Assembly: GCA_030425205.1 (NCBI GenBank)
Contig: JAUIAP010000014.1
Location: 1 to 64,000, forward strand
DNA: 64,000 nucleotides
Reading direction: 5' to 3'
From: Anaerolineae bacterium
GTDB taxonomy: Bacteria; Chloroflexota; Anaerolineae; Promineifilales; Promineifilaceae
A program made the position numbers and the translations under genes. The notes beneath the pieces were generated by a model that saw only the letters and a list, made by a program, of their open reading frames with translations, did no database searches and had not been told where the DNA came from. How positions within the stretch are numbered: position 1 is the stretch's first letter; each line of letters begins with the position of its first letter. Of this stretch, positions 43,975 to 52,257 are shown piece by piece.

Positions 43975-45519
43975 TTACTCAGATCGGCCGAATAATCCAT
44001 TCGGCAACACCAACAATATAATCACCATCAACAACACCGTCGAACTCGGAACCAATGGGGGGGATGGCTTAAACGGCTCTGCTAAAAATGGCAAATCGAT
44101 CCCAATCTGCCCGTACTTAATCAAAAATTGTTGCAACAGCCCGACCAGCACAGCCCCCGCCGCCGCGCCGGGAAAACTGGTTAAGCCCCCAATCGCCAAC
44201 GCGATCAACGCCAACAGCAATAGCTGTGCGCCCATCCCCGTACTCAGCCCCATCGACGGCGCAGCCAGCACCCCGCCCAGCGTCGCCAACGCCACCCCCA
44301 GCGCAAACACAAAGGTGAACGTCTGCCGCACATTGATCCCCAACGCCTCGACCATCTCGCTGTCCTGCACGCCTGCCCGAATTACCATCCCAATGCGCGT
44401 CTGTTGCAACAACACCCACACCCCGATCAGCACCACCACGCCGACCAAAATCACAAACACCTCGTTGTAGCTGCGAATGCGCCCGTCAAAGAGCAAAATG
44501 GTTGAGCATTGATGCGCGATCAAATCACCGATGTTGGTGGCAGGGCAGAAATCACCCGTCCCATTAAACACATCGGGCTTTGGCATTGTAAATTCGGGGC
44601 GTCCCCAAATCGCACGCACCACTTCAACGCTGATAAACGCTAAACCCAGTGTGAGCATCAGTTGGTAGATGGGGCGGTCATAAAGCGGCCGAATCAGCGC
44701 AGACTCAATCAGCCAGCCAATCACGCCCCCCACTAGCGTCGCAACCCCCATCGCCAAGAAAAAGCGCAACGTATTCGACATTCCCAACAACAGATTGGTC
44801 AGCGGCGTGTTGAAAAAATGCACCAATAGTCCAAATAGCCCGATGCCAGCCGCAACATAAAGCGCACGCTTTGGCAACTCCTGTGAAATCATCCCGCTCT
44901 GCTTGCGCATTTGAAATCCAACCACCGCAATCCCCAATAGCATCCCGCCCAACAGTGTTCCCACAATCGCCAGCAGGGCACTCCCCTCAAAGATAACTGG
45001 CTCGGGCAGCCGTAGATTGCCCTGACTCGCCGCCAGCGCAAACGTCCCCGGACTCAGCGCAAACTGCTCTGGGTCCCACTTCGTAATTGGAAACCGCGCA
45101 AACGTCTGACTCAAAATCACCCCTGCCAAAATCAAAAATAAGGCTGGGAGCGCGATTAGCTTGGTCGTCACATACTTTCCCCACAGCACCTTCCACAGCG
45201 GCATCAACGCCAACCCCACGCACAGCAACGCCAGTGGCGGAATTACATCGACAAACGTATCAGGCCGCACAAACACCGTCCAGCCGACATACGCCCCGAC
45301 CATGAACATCTCCCCATGCGCCAAATTCAGCACATCCATCAGTCCAAAAATCAGCGACAGTCCCGACGCAACCAAAAACGTCACCGCCCCCACCGACAGC
45401 CCGCGCAAAACGGTGATGACCCAATCTTTCGTTTCCATCCCCTGAATCGCCGTAAAAAACAGAAATGCAAGGACAGCCAACGTAATAATGCGTGTGCGAT
45501 TTTTCTTAAATGTTTCCAT
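43975..45519 (-). CDS. Liv-type ABC transporter permease (LivH family), extended
   Basis: 514 residues, far more than the usual 290-310. The ends match LivH: GLSLIFGLMDVLNLAHGEMFMVGAYVGW near residue 50-80, and GGVIGWLIESALIRPLYDRP, VRAGVQDSEMVEALGI and LPNGLFGR later. Between these ends an extra stretch of about 170 residues, with several membrane spans and a loop (PITKWDPEQFALSPGTF), is inserted after the second or third span. The true start is ATG 45519; the longer frame reads through a REP-like repeat. It pairs with the LivM-like permease 42014-43057. Confidence 0.9.
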   Translation of the reverse strand: METFKKNRTRIITLAVLAFLFFTAIQGMETKDWVITVLRGLSVGAVTFLVASGLSLIFGLMDVLNLAHGEMFMVGAYVGWTVFVRPDTFVDVIPPLALLCVGLALMPLWKVLWGKYVTTKLIALPALFLILAGVILSQTFARFPITKWDPEQFALSPGTFALAASQGNLRLPEPVIFEGSALLAIVGTLLGGMLLGIAVVGFQMRKQSGMISQELPKRALYVAAGIGLFGLLVHFFNTPLTNLLLGMSNTLRFFLAMGVATLVGGVIGWLIESALIRPLYDRPIYQLMLTLGLAFISVEVVRAIWGRPEFTMPKPDVFNGTGDFCPATNIGDLIAHQCSTILLFDGRIRSYNEVFVILVGVVVLIGVWVLLQQTRIGMVIRAGVQDSEMVEALGINVRQTFTFVFALGVALATLGGVLAAPSMGLSTGMGAQLLLLALIALAIGGLTSFPGAAAGAVLVGLLQQFLIKYGQIGIDLPFLAEPFKPSPPLVPSSTVLLMVIILLVLPNGLFGRSE

Positions 45520-45527
45520 ATTCCACT

Positions 45528-45581
45528 CGGAGCGCGGACGCCTCGTCCGCAATCATTTCGCAGACGAGGCGTCTGCGCTCC
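45528..45581. repeat. REP-like palindrome pair, class 1
   Basis: GAGCGCGGACGCCTCGTCCG (from 45529) and, after about 9 nt, its inverted form GACGAGGCGTCTGCGCTCC. It fills the 63-nt gap between livF-like and livH-like genes. Confidence 0.85.
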
Positions 45582-45582
45582 A

Positions 45583-46278
45583 TTAGCCTGTCCCTAGATA
45601 TTTCTGAATCGTCTCGCGATCTTCGCGTAACTCCGCCATTAGACCCGTTTTGACCGACTGCCCCTCATCAATGATGAAGTAACGATTGGCAAGCTGGCTG
45701 GCGACGAGAAAGTTTTGTTCGACGAGGATGATGGTGGTTTCGGCCGATAATTCCCGAATCGCCTCCATCATCTGCTCAATAATCACAGGGGCCAGCCCTT
45801 CGCTCGGCTCGTCAATCAACAACAGCTTATTATCGGCCACCAGCGCACGCGCCATTGCCAACATCTGCTGCTGACCACCCGACAAGTTGGTTCCTGCTAG
45901 CTTAATTAACCGCTTCAAATCGGGAAATAGCTCAAAGATGAACTGCTCTTTGCGTGCAAAATCCCCTTTCTTGCGCTCCGCAATCTTGAGATTTTCCAGC
46001 ACCGACAAATCACGAAAAATAGCGCGATGTTCTGGCACAAACCCGATGCCCATGGCGGCGATGTCGAACGGCCGACGGCCCTGCACCTCCACGCCATCAA
46101 ATACAACTTTGCCCTTGCTTGGTGGGGTTAATCCTAAAATCGACTTGAGCGTGGTCGTCTTTCCCGCCCCATTGCGCCCCAGCAGCGAGATGATCTCGCC
46201 CTTTTGCACATCGAGTGACACGCCCTCTAAAATATGAAACTGTCCGATGTATGTGTGAATACCTTCAACCTTTAGCAC
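45583..46278 (-). CDS. livF: Liv-type ABC transporter ATPase (LivF family)
   Basis: 231 residues. Walker A GRNGAGKTT (about 35-43), signature LSGGQQQML, Walker B LLLIDEPSEGLAP and switch His in ILVEQN. The short form without the LivG C-terminal tail identifies the LivF member. It powers import with LivG and the two permeases. Twelve nt separate it from the livG-type gene. The symbol marks the family; the substrate is not established as leucine. Confidence 0.93.
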   Translation of the reverse strand: MLKVEGIHTYIGQFHILEGVSLDVQKGEIISLLGRNGAGKTTTLKSILGLTPPSKGKVVFDGVEVQGRRPFDIAAMGIGFVPEHRAIFRDLSVLENLKIAERKKGDFARKEQFIFELFPDLKRLIKLAGTNLSGGQQQMLAMARALVADNKLLLIDEPSEGLAPVIIEQMMEAIRELSAETTIILVEQNFLVASQLANRYFIIDEGQSVKTGLMAELREDRETIQKYLGTG

Positions 46279-46289
46279 AATTTACCTCG

Positions 46290-47042
46290 CTACAGTTTAT
46301 AAAGTCCGCCCAGATACGCTGTCTGTACCGTTTCGTTCGCCGCAATTTCTGATGGCATTCCCTCTGCCAACACCGCCCCTTGGTGCATCACCGTGATCTT
46401 GTCGCTGACCGCCATCACCACATTCATGTTATGTTCAACCAGCATGATCGTCTTGTTGCCAGCCTCTTGAATGTTGCGAATCAACGCCATCAGCTCAGGC
46501 ACCTGCTCCGATGCCATCCCCGCTGTCGGCTCATCGAGCAGCAGCAGTTCGGGATCGGGCGCGAGGATCATCGCCAGTTCGAGCTTACGCTGTGCGCCAT
46601 GTGGCAGCGTGCGTGCGAGTTGCAACGCCTCACCCTTTAGCCCGACCTGCTCAATCACGGTCATCGCTCGTTCGGTGTACTGCGTCAGTCGCCGATTGGC
46701 GGTAAAGAAACGGAAGCTGTCGCGCCCCATCGCCTGCGCCGCCAGCCGCACATTTTCCAGCACGGTCAGGCTGGGGAACAGGTTGGTGATTTGGAAGGAT
46801 CGGCCGATTCCCCGATGCGCCGTCTTGTGGATCGGCAGCCGCGTAATATCCTCACCCTTGTAGATAATCTGCCCCGTCGTCGGCTTCAAATTGCCGCTCA
46901 GCAGATTAAAAAAGGTCGTCTTACCCGCCCCGTTGGGGCCAATAATGCTGTGCAGCGTCCCTTGCGCAACCTGCACCGATACATCGTTGACCGCCACTAG
47001 CGCACCAAACTTTTTCGTGACATTCCGAGTCTCTAATAACAT
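46290..47042 (-). CDS. livG: Liv-type ABC transporter ATPase (LivG family)
   Basis: 250 residues. Walker A GPNGAGKTT (about 35-43), GRSFQITNLFPSLTVLENV (Q-loop), Walker B LLLLDEPTAGM and MLVEHNMNVVM. The longer middle with RGIGRSFQ is typical of LivG. An 18-bp hairpin separates it from the binding-protein gene upstream, which would lower its expression relative to that gene. The symbol marks the family only. Confidence 0.93.
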   Translation of the reverse strand: MLLETRNVTKKFGALVAVNDVSVQVAQGTLHSIIGPNGAGKTTFFNLLSGNLKPTTGQIIYKGEDITRLPIHKTAHRGIGRSFQITNLFPSLTVLENVRLAAQAMGRDSFRFFTANRRLTQYTERAMTVIEQVGLKGEALQLARTLPHGAQRKLELAMILAPDPELLLLDEPTAGMASEQVPELMALIRNIQEAGNKTIMLVEHNMNVVMAVSDKITVMHQGAVLAEGMPSEIAANETVQTAYLGGLYKL

Positions 47043-47053
47043 TTAAGATTTTA

Positions 47054-47095
47054 GATTTACGATTTACGAGACGTACATCTCGTAAATCGTAAATC
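47054..47095 (-). terminator. Perfect 18-bp hairpin between binding protein and livG
   Basis: GATTTACGATTTACGAGA (47054-47071) is repeated inverted at 47078-47095 around a 6-nt loop. The arms are themselves a repeat of GATTTACGA. It probably attenuates transcription or protects the upstream message, as is usual after binding-protein genes. Confidence 0.65.
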
Positions 47096-47112
47096 GTAAA
47101 TCCACAATCAGT

Positions 47113-49755
47113 CTATTCGCCGCTCAAAGAGCCAACTGGCAAATCGCCACACCGCTCCTGCAACCCTTCTGGCAACAGGCACGGCACGTCAGGCCGATTG
47201 GTCTCAACCGCTTCATAATACTTGAACTCAGGATCATCGACGTTCAGCAGCGTCGCAATGTACATATCCTGAATCGCCACGTGGTCTTCGGCACGAATTT
47301 CGATCAACCCTTTGGGGCCTTCAAAACTCATCCCTTCCATCGCGTCGATCAAAGCCGCTGCGCTCGCATCGCCGCCCGTCAACCGCAACGCTTCTGCGAT
47401 CATAATCGCTGCATTCATCGCGTCTGCATCGAACAGGTCGGGGAATGTGCCAGCTTCGGCCGATTGCTCAATCAAGAAGTCGTTGATCTCATTATCGACG
47501 AGCGTGTAGTGGTAGAGGATGCCGCTTGTGCTGCCAATCGCGTTGCTGAAAAATGCTGGCATCACGACGTTATCGACAAAACCAGCCGTGATCGGAATTT
47601 CATCCGTCACACCCGCATCAACCGCTGCTTGCAGCAGTGGTACAAAACCACCGCCCGCCCAAGTCACGATAAACGCCTCTGCACCACCGTCAACCTGTTC
47701 GAGAACGCCGTCCATGTAGCTGGTGAAGTCGGTCGTGTCGGCGGGCGCGAAGATGTCGTCACCGACAAACGTGCCGCCGTAAAGTGTACACGCATCGCGG
47801 AACGCCTGTGCGCTGCCCTGCCCAAAGCTGTAGTCGGGCGCAATCTGCACAAAGCTGCTGTACTGCGTCGTCAGATATTGGCAGATGTTGACCGCATCCT
47901 GATAGTTGTTGCGGCTTGTGCGGAACGAGTATTCGTTGAACGTTGCGCCCGTCAAGTCGTTGGCGGCAGCAGGGGCAGCGATGTGGATAATCTCGTTTTC
48001 ACGCGCCAGCTCTTGCAGCGTCGCCGTTGCGCCAGAGCTAACCGTTCCCACGATGATGTCCACGCCGACCTCTTCGATCAGCTCGCGGCCGACCGTCGCC
48101 GTGTTTTCTGGATTGCTTTGGTCATCACGGATGTAAACTTCAACGGGGCAGTCGTCCAGCATCGCCGTATACTGGTCGTCGCCAACCTGTTCAACGTCGC
48201 TCATCGCGTATTCCAACCCAATTGGGAAGGCACGCAAAACGTGTGCGCCATAGATGGCGAGTGCGCCCGTCGCGTCCGTAATCAGACCGATTTTGATCGG
48301 TTCATCACAGCTTGCCGTCATCATTGCGCCGTCATCGTCTGTGGCCTCTTCGTCATCCGTTTCGGTGTTTTCGATTGTGCCGAGCGTGCCGATGGGCAGA
48401 TCCCCACAGCGGTCTACCATCCCTTCGGGGAGAAGGCAGGGGACATTCGGCCGATTTGTCTCAACCAGCTCAAAATAGTTGAACTCAGGGTCATCGACGT
48501 TATTCAACGTCACGATGTACATATCCTGAATCGCCACATGATCCTCTGCGCGAATGTCAATCGTTCCCTTGGGGCCTTCAAAGCTCATCCCTTCCATCGC
48601 GCCGCGCAGTGCATCTGCACTCGCATCACCGCCCGTCGCCTTAACCGCCTCAACAACCATAATCGCTGCGTTCATGCCGTCCGCATCGAACAGATCGGGG
48701 AAGGTGCCAAATTGCGCTTGCGTTTGCTCGACCAGCCAGTCGTTAATCTCATTGTCGGGGAGCGAATAGTGGTAAAGAATGCCGCTTGTGCTGCCAATTG
48801 CGTTGCTGAAAAAGGCTGGCATGACGACGTTATCGACAAAGCCCGCTGCCAAAACAGATTGATCCAACACGCCCAAATCGGTCGCCGCTTGCAGCAGTGG
48901 CACAAACCCACCACCAGCCCACGTCACCAAAAATGCCTCCGCATTGGCGTCGAGAACCTGTTCCATGTAGGGTGTGAATTCGGTCGTGTCGGCCGGTGCG
49001 AAAATATCATCCGCCACAAACTCACCACCAAACAGCGTACATGCATCGCGGAATGCCGTCGCGCCACCATAGCCAAAGCTGTAGTCGGGCGCAATTTGCA
49101 CAAACGTGTCGTACTCTTGGGTCAGATATTCGCAGATGTTGACTGCATCCTGATAGTTGTTACGGCTGGTACGGAACGAGTTTTCGGTAAATGTTGAACC
49201 TGTCAAATCGTTGGCCGCAGCAGGCGCAGCAATGTGGATGATGTCATTCTCACGCGCCAACTCTTGCAACGTTGCCGTCGCGCCAGAGCTAACCGTTCCC
49301 ACGATAATGTCCACGCCCTCAACTTCGATCAGCTCGCGGCCGACCGTCGCCGTATTCTCGGGGTTACTCTGGTCATCGCGCACGAAAACCTGAATCTCAC
49401 AGCCATCAGCCAGATAGCTGGTGTAGCCATCCGATTCTGTGCCAGCCGCGCCCGTCGCATACTCCATGCCGAGCGGGAAGCCGCGCAACATATGTGCGCC
49501 ATAGATCGCCAACGCGCCCGTCTCGTCAGTAATCAACCCGACCTTGATCGGTTCGGCACAATCCATCTCACCGCCCATGTCGTCCACTGGCTCTTCTGTT
49601 GCCTCTGGCTCATCGGTCGGTTCTGGCGCATCTGTCTCTGATTCGGCCGTCGGCGCGACCGTCACCGCTGCTTCCGTCGGCTCAGGATCGGTCGTTGTCG
49701 ACGACCCACAAGCCACCATCACTAAAATCATCAAAATCAAAAGTAATCGTTTCAT
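47113..49755 (-). CDS. Tandem-fused Liv-type substrate-binding lipoprotein
   Basis: 880 residues. The start MKRLLLILMILVMVAC is a lipoprotein signal with Cys at 16, followed by a Thr/Glu/Pro-rich linker. Two complete periplasmic binding domains (Peripla_BP_6 type) follow in tandem, about 65-465 and 490-880. They align over their whole length (both with ADTT, SSGATATLQELARE, APDYSFG, FVTWAGGGFVPLLQA-like and AGFVDNVVMPAFFSNAIGS segments), so this is an internal gene duplication. Normal members have one domain. GGAGAAG precedes ATG 49755. It would hand substrate to the LivH/LivM channel. A long plus-strand open frame over it (47281-49197) is an antisense shadow. Confidence 0.93.
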   Translation of the reverse strand: MKRLLLILMILVMVACGSSTTTDPEPTEAAVTVAPTAESETDAPEPTDEPEATEEPVDDMGGEMDCAEPIKVGLITDETGALAIYGAHMLRGFPLGMEYATGAAGTESDGYTSYLADGCEIQVFVRDDQSNPENTATVGRELIEVEGVDIIVGTVSSGATATLQELARENDIIHIAAPAAANDLTGSTFTENSFRTSRNNYQDAVNICEYLTQEYDTFVQIAPDYSFGYGGATAFRDACTLFGGEFVADDIFAPADTTEFTPYMEQVLDANAEAFLVTWAGGGFVPLLQAATDLGVLDQSVLAAGFVDNVVMPAFFSNAIGSTSGILYHYSLPDNEINDWLVEQTQAQFGTFPDLFDADGMNAAIMVVEAVKATGGDASADALRGAMEGMSFEGPKGTIDIRAEDHVAIQDMYIVTLNNVDDPEFNYFELVETNRPNVPCLLPEGMVDRCGDLPIGTLGTIENTETDDEEATDDDGAMMTASCDEPIKIGLITDATGALAIYGAHVLRAFPIGLEYAMSDVEQVGDDQYTAMLDDCPVEVYIRDDQSNPENTATVGRELIEEVGVDIIVGTVSSGATATLQELARENEIIHIAAPAAANDLTGATFNEYSFRTSRNNYQDAVNICQYLTTQYSSFVQIAPDYSFGQGSAQAFRDACTLYGGTFVGDDIFAPADTTDFTSYMDGVLEQVDGGAEAFIVTWAGGGFVPLLQAAVDAGVTDEIPITAGFVDNVVMPAFFSNAIGSTSGILYHYTLVDNEINDFLIEQSAEAGTFPDLFDADAMNAAIMIAEALRLTGGDASAAALIDAMEGMSFEGPKGLIEIRAEDHVAIQDMYIATLLNVDDPEFKYYEAVETNRPDVPCLLPEGLQERCGDLPVGSLSGE

Positions 49756-49866
49756 GTTCTTCTCCATTTGGAAGCGTGACCCGTTTAGTCGCCACTTCCT
49801 TATTTAGATCGTTATTCTAAAATCACAATTTCAGCAACCCGCAAAACGCTGCCGTTGACGACTCGT

Positions 49867-51390
49867 TTAGCGTTTAGCGTTTCCATCAAATGATAGAAAC
49901 TGCTCCTTCAACTTAATCTTCTCCACCTTGCCATAAGGGGAGTGGGGTAGCTCATCTAAAAACACAATTTCTTTCGGAACCTTATACCGAGCGAGATGTT
50001 CGCGGCTGTGGGTGAGGAGCGTCGTGCGTGATGCGTCGGCATCCTTTGCAAGGACGACAAACAGCACGCCGACTTCTCCCCATTTTTCGTCCGCTTTTCC
50101 AATCAGCGCACATTCTTGCACTGCGGGATGTGCCATAAACACGCTCTCTACTTCGGCCGCATAGACGTTCTCGCCCCCACTGATGAGCATATCTTTGAAT
50201 CGGCCGATAATCGCAAAAAACCCATCTTCATCACGCCGCGCCATATCCCCCGTGTAAAACCAGCCATCGCGAATCGTCTGCGCGGTCGCCTTGTGATTGT
50301 TCAAATAGCCCGCGCAAACCTGCATCCCCTGAAAGACCAATTCCCCCGTTGCCCCATCTTCCACATCACGACCATCCTGATCGACAATCCGTGCCGCCAG
50401 ATGAAAAATCGGTTTGCCCACGCTCCCCGCCTTGCTGATCGACTCAGCGTCGCTCATCGCAAAACAGTTCACGCCGACCTCACTCATCCCATACCCCTGC
50501 CGCAGCGCGATCCCCGTCGTCTCGCGCCAGCGATGGATCAGCGGCACGGGGCAGGGCGCACCGCCGCTGAGGAAAAAGCGCACCGATGATAGATCGTGCT
50601 TTGCCACCTCTTTTGACTCGAGCCACATTTGATAGATCGTTGGCACGCCCAGCACGACCGTGCAGCGTTCTTGTGCGATCAGGCGCAGAGAATCGGCCGA
50701 ATCAAACGTCCGCGCAATCACCGACTTCCCACCCGCATAAACGAGCGTCGTCAAAAAGACAAACAGCCCCCCTGCATGAAACATGGGCGTCAAAATCGGC
50801 GCACAATCTGCGCTGCTCAACTCCCAACTGACGACAGTCGAAATCGCGTTCCACAGCAGTTGTCGATGCGGGATTAATGCGCCTTTCGGCCGACCCGTCG
50901 TGCCGCTCGTATATAAAATGGCGTGGATCGACTCTCCATTTAGGCGCGATGGTCGCGCAGGTTCGTGCGTCGCCATCTCGCGCGCCGCTGCCTCAAACTC
51001 AGCCCGCGTCACGATTTGAGGCACAGCAATGTCACCGCGCATCTCATCCAGCAGATCGGCAAACTCAGGCTCCACAATCAACACCTCTGGCGCACAATCA
51101 TTGACGATATACGCCAGCTCCCGCGCCGTCAGCCGCCAGTTTAACGGAGTGAAAACCGCCCCAATCTTGCCGCACGCAAACAGCAGATCGACGTAGGCAA
51201 CGCTGTTGTGTCCCAAAATCGACACGCGATCACCGTATTCGACACCCATGGCGTGCAGCCAGTGTGCCGTCCGATTTGCCCACTCGTTCACCTGCGCAAA
51301 CGTGTAGCGATGTCCTGTCGAGCAATCGACAATCGCTTCACTGTCGGGCGAAAGCTGTGCGCGGTGTGTCAAAAGAAAAGATGCGTCCAT
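49867..51390 (-). CDS. AMP-forming acyl-CoA synthetase
   Basis: 507 residues from ATG 51390. The AMP-binding signature is LYTSGTTGRPKGALIPHR, followed by A5 YGMSEVG, A8 GWFYTGDMARRDEDGF and A10 SPYGKVEKIK with the catalytic Lys. Such enzymes activate fatty, aromatic or other carboxylic acids to acyl-CoA. The longer frame to 51465 reads into a REP-like repeat and is not the start. It lies next to the binding-protein gene, as in importers of aromatic acids. It is a paralogue of the ligase at 52258. Confidence 0.93.
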   Translation of the reverse strand: MDASFLLTHRAQLSPDSEAIVDCSTGHRYTFAQVNEWANRTAHWLHAMGVEYGDRVSILGHNSVAYVDLLFACGKIGAVFTPLNWRLTARELAYIVNDCAPEVLIVEPEFADLLDEMRGDIAVPQIVTRAEFEAAAREMATHEPARPSRLNGESIHAILYTSGTTGRPKGALIPHRQLLWNAISTVVSWELSSADCAPILTPMFHAGGLFVFLTTLVYAGGKSVIARTFDSADSLRLIAQERCTVVLGVPTIYQMWLESKEVAKHDLSSVRFFLSGGAPCPVPLIHRWRETTGIALRQGYGMSEVGVNCFAMSDAESISKAGSVGKPIFHLAARIVDQDGRDVEDGATGELVFQGMQVCAGYLNNHKATAQTIRDGWFYTGDMARRDEDGFFAIIGRFKDMLISGGENVYAAEVESVFMAHPAVQECALIGKADEKWGEVGVLFVVLAKDADASRTTLLTHSREHLARYKVPKEIVFLDELPHSPYGKVEKIKLKEQFLSFDGNAKR

Positions 51391-51396
51391 ATCACT

Positions 51397-51450
51397 CGGA
51401 GCGCGGACACTACGTCCGCCGCAAAAACGCAGACGCCTCGTCTGCGCTCC
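51397..51450. repeat. REP-like palindrome pair, class 1
   Basis: GAGCGCGGACACTACGTCCG (from 51399) plus GCAGACGCCTCGTCTGCGCT (from 51429), in the 64-nt gap between the ligase and FabG-like genes. Confidence 0.85.
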
Positions 51451-51454
51451 AAAA

Positions 51455-52219
51455 TCATGTTCCAATTACAATGCCACCATCAACGCGCAAAACTTGCCCT
51501 GAGATATAACTCGCCTCGTCACTCGCCAGGAACAGATAGGCATTCGCAATATCGCGTGGCTCCCCTGCGCGTCCCAGCGGAACTCGCGCCACCATCCCCT
51601 CGCGCACATTGTCAGGCATCTTCAACACCATATCGGTCATTGTGAAGCCCGGCGCAATCGCATTGGCGCGAATCCCATAGCGACCTAACTCGCGCGCCCA
51701 CACTTTAGTCATCCCGATCACGCCCGCCTTACTGGCGACATAGTTCGTCTGCCCGAAGTTGCCATCCACGCCAACGATTGACGATGCGCTGATAATTGCA
51801 CCACCGCCCTGCTTGATCATGACGGGGGCAACGGCTTGCGTGCAGTTGAAAACACCTTTCAGATTGACGTCGATGACTAAATCAAACTGATCTTCGCTCA
51901 TCTGCTTGACCAATTCGCCATTTTTGACCTTGACGAGCGTGCTGTCTCGCGTGATGCCCGCATTGTTTATGAGGATGTCGATTCGGCCGAAATTTCCCAC
52001 TACCTCATCGACCCACGCCTGCACCGCCGCACGGTCGGCCGTGTTGACCTTATAAAACGTCGCCGCATCCCCCAGCGCATCCGCCGTCGCCACGCCGTCC
52101 GTCTCGTTCACATCACACAGCACAACGGTCGCGCCTTCTTCGACAAACCGCTCGGCTACCGCCTTTCCAATTCCGGCCGCGCCGCCTGTTATCAATGCCA
52201 CCTTTCCATCTAATCGCAT
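51455..52219 (-). CDS. FabG-like short-chain dehydrogenase/reductase
   Basis: 254 residues. Cofactor motif TGGAAGIG (11-18), DVNETD, NNAG as ILINNAGITRDSTLVK, catalytic S in SASSIVG and Y-x-x-x-K as YVASK, and the end DGGIVIGT. It is typical of 3-oxoacyl-ACP/CoA reductases and close relatives that interconvert 3-hydroxy and 3-oxo acyl thioesters. Its place between two acyl-CoA ligase genes and near a KAS III-like gene suggests work on an acyl-CoA substrate. Confidence 0.93.
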   Translation of the reverse strand: MRLDGKVALITGGAAGIGKAVAERFVEEGATVVLCDVNETDGVATADALGDAATFYKVNTADRAAVQAWVDEVVGNFGRIDILINNAGITRDSTLVKVKNGELVKQMSEDQFDLVIDVNLKGVFNCTQAVAPVMIKQGGGAIISASSIVGVDGNFGQTNYVASKAGVIGMTKVWARELGRYGIRANAIAPGFTMTDMVLKMPDNVREGMVARVPLGRAGEPRDIANAYLFLASDEASYISGQVLRVDGGIVIGT

Positions 52220-52227
52220 AATTCTCT

Positions 52228-52256
52228 CCGGAGCGCAGACGCCTCGTCTGCGTTCC
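52228..52256. repeat. REP-like palindrome, class 1
   Basis: CCGGAGCGCAGACGCCTCGT and the following bases form one palindrome that fills the 38-nt gap and abuts the stop codon of the next gene. Confidence 0.85.
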
Positions 52257-52257
52257 G

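Noticed and set aside
47281..49197. 638-codon plus-strand open frame
   Set aside because: It lies antisense to the fused binding-protein gene, repeats itself because that gene is duplicated, and shows no family motif.
42014..49755. Dedicated leucine importer
   Set aside because: Family membership is clear, but the ligase and hydrolase neighbours point to another acid; the substrate cannot be read from sequence.
49867..51465. Longer start of the CoA ligase at 51465
   Set aside because: The added residues are the translation of a REP-like palindrome; ATG 51390 begins the normal family N-terminus.
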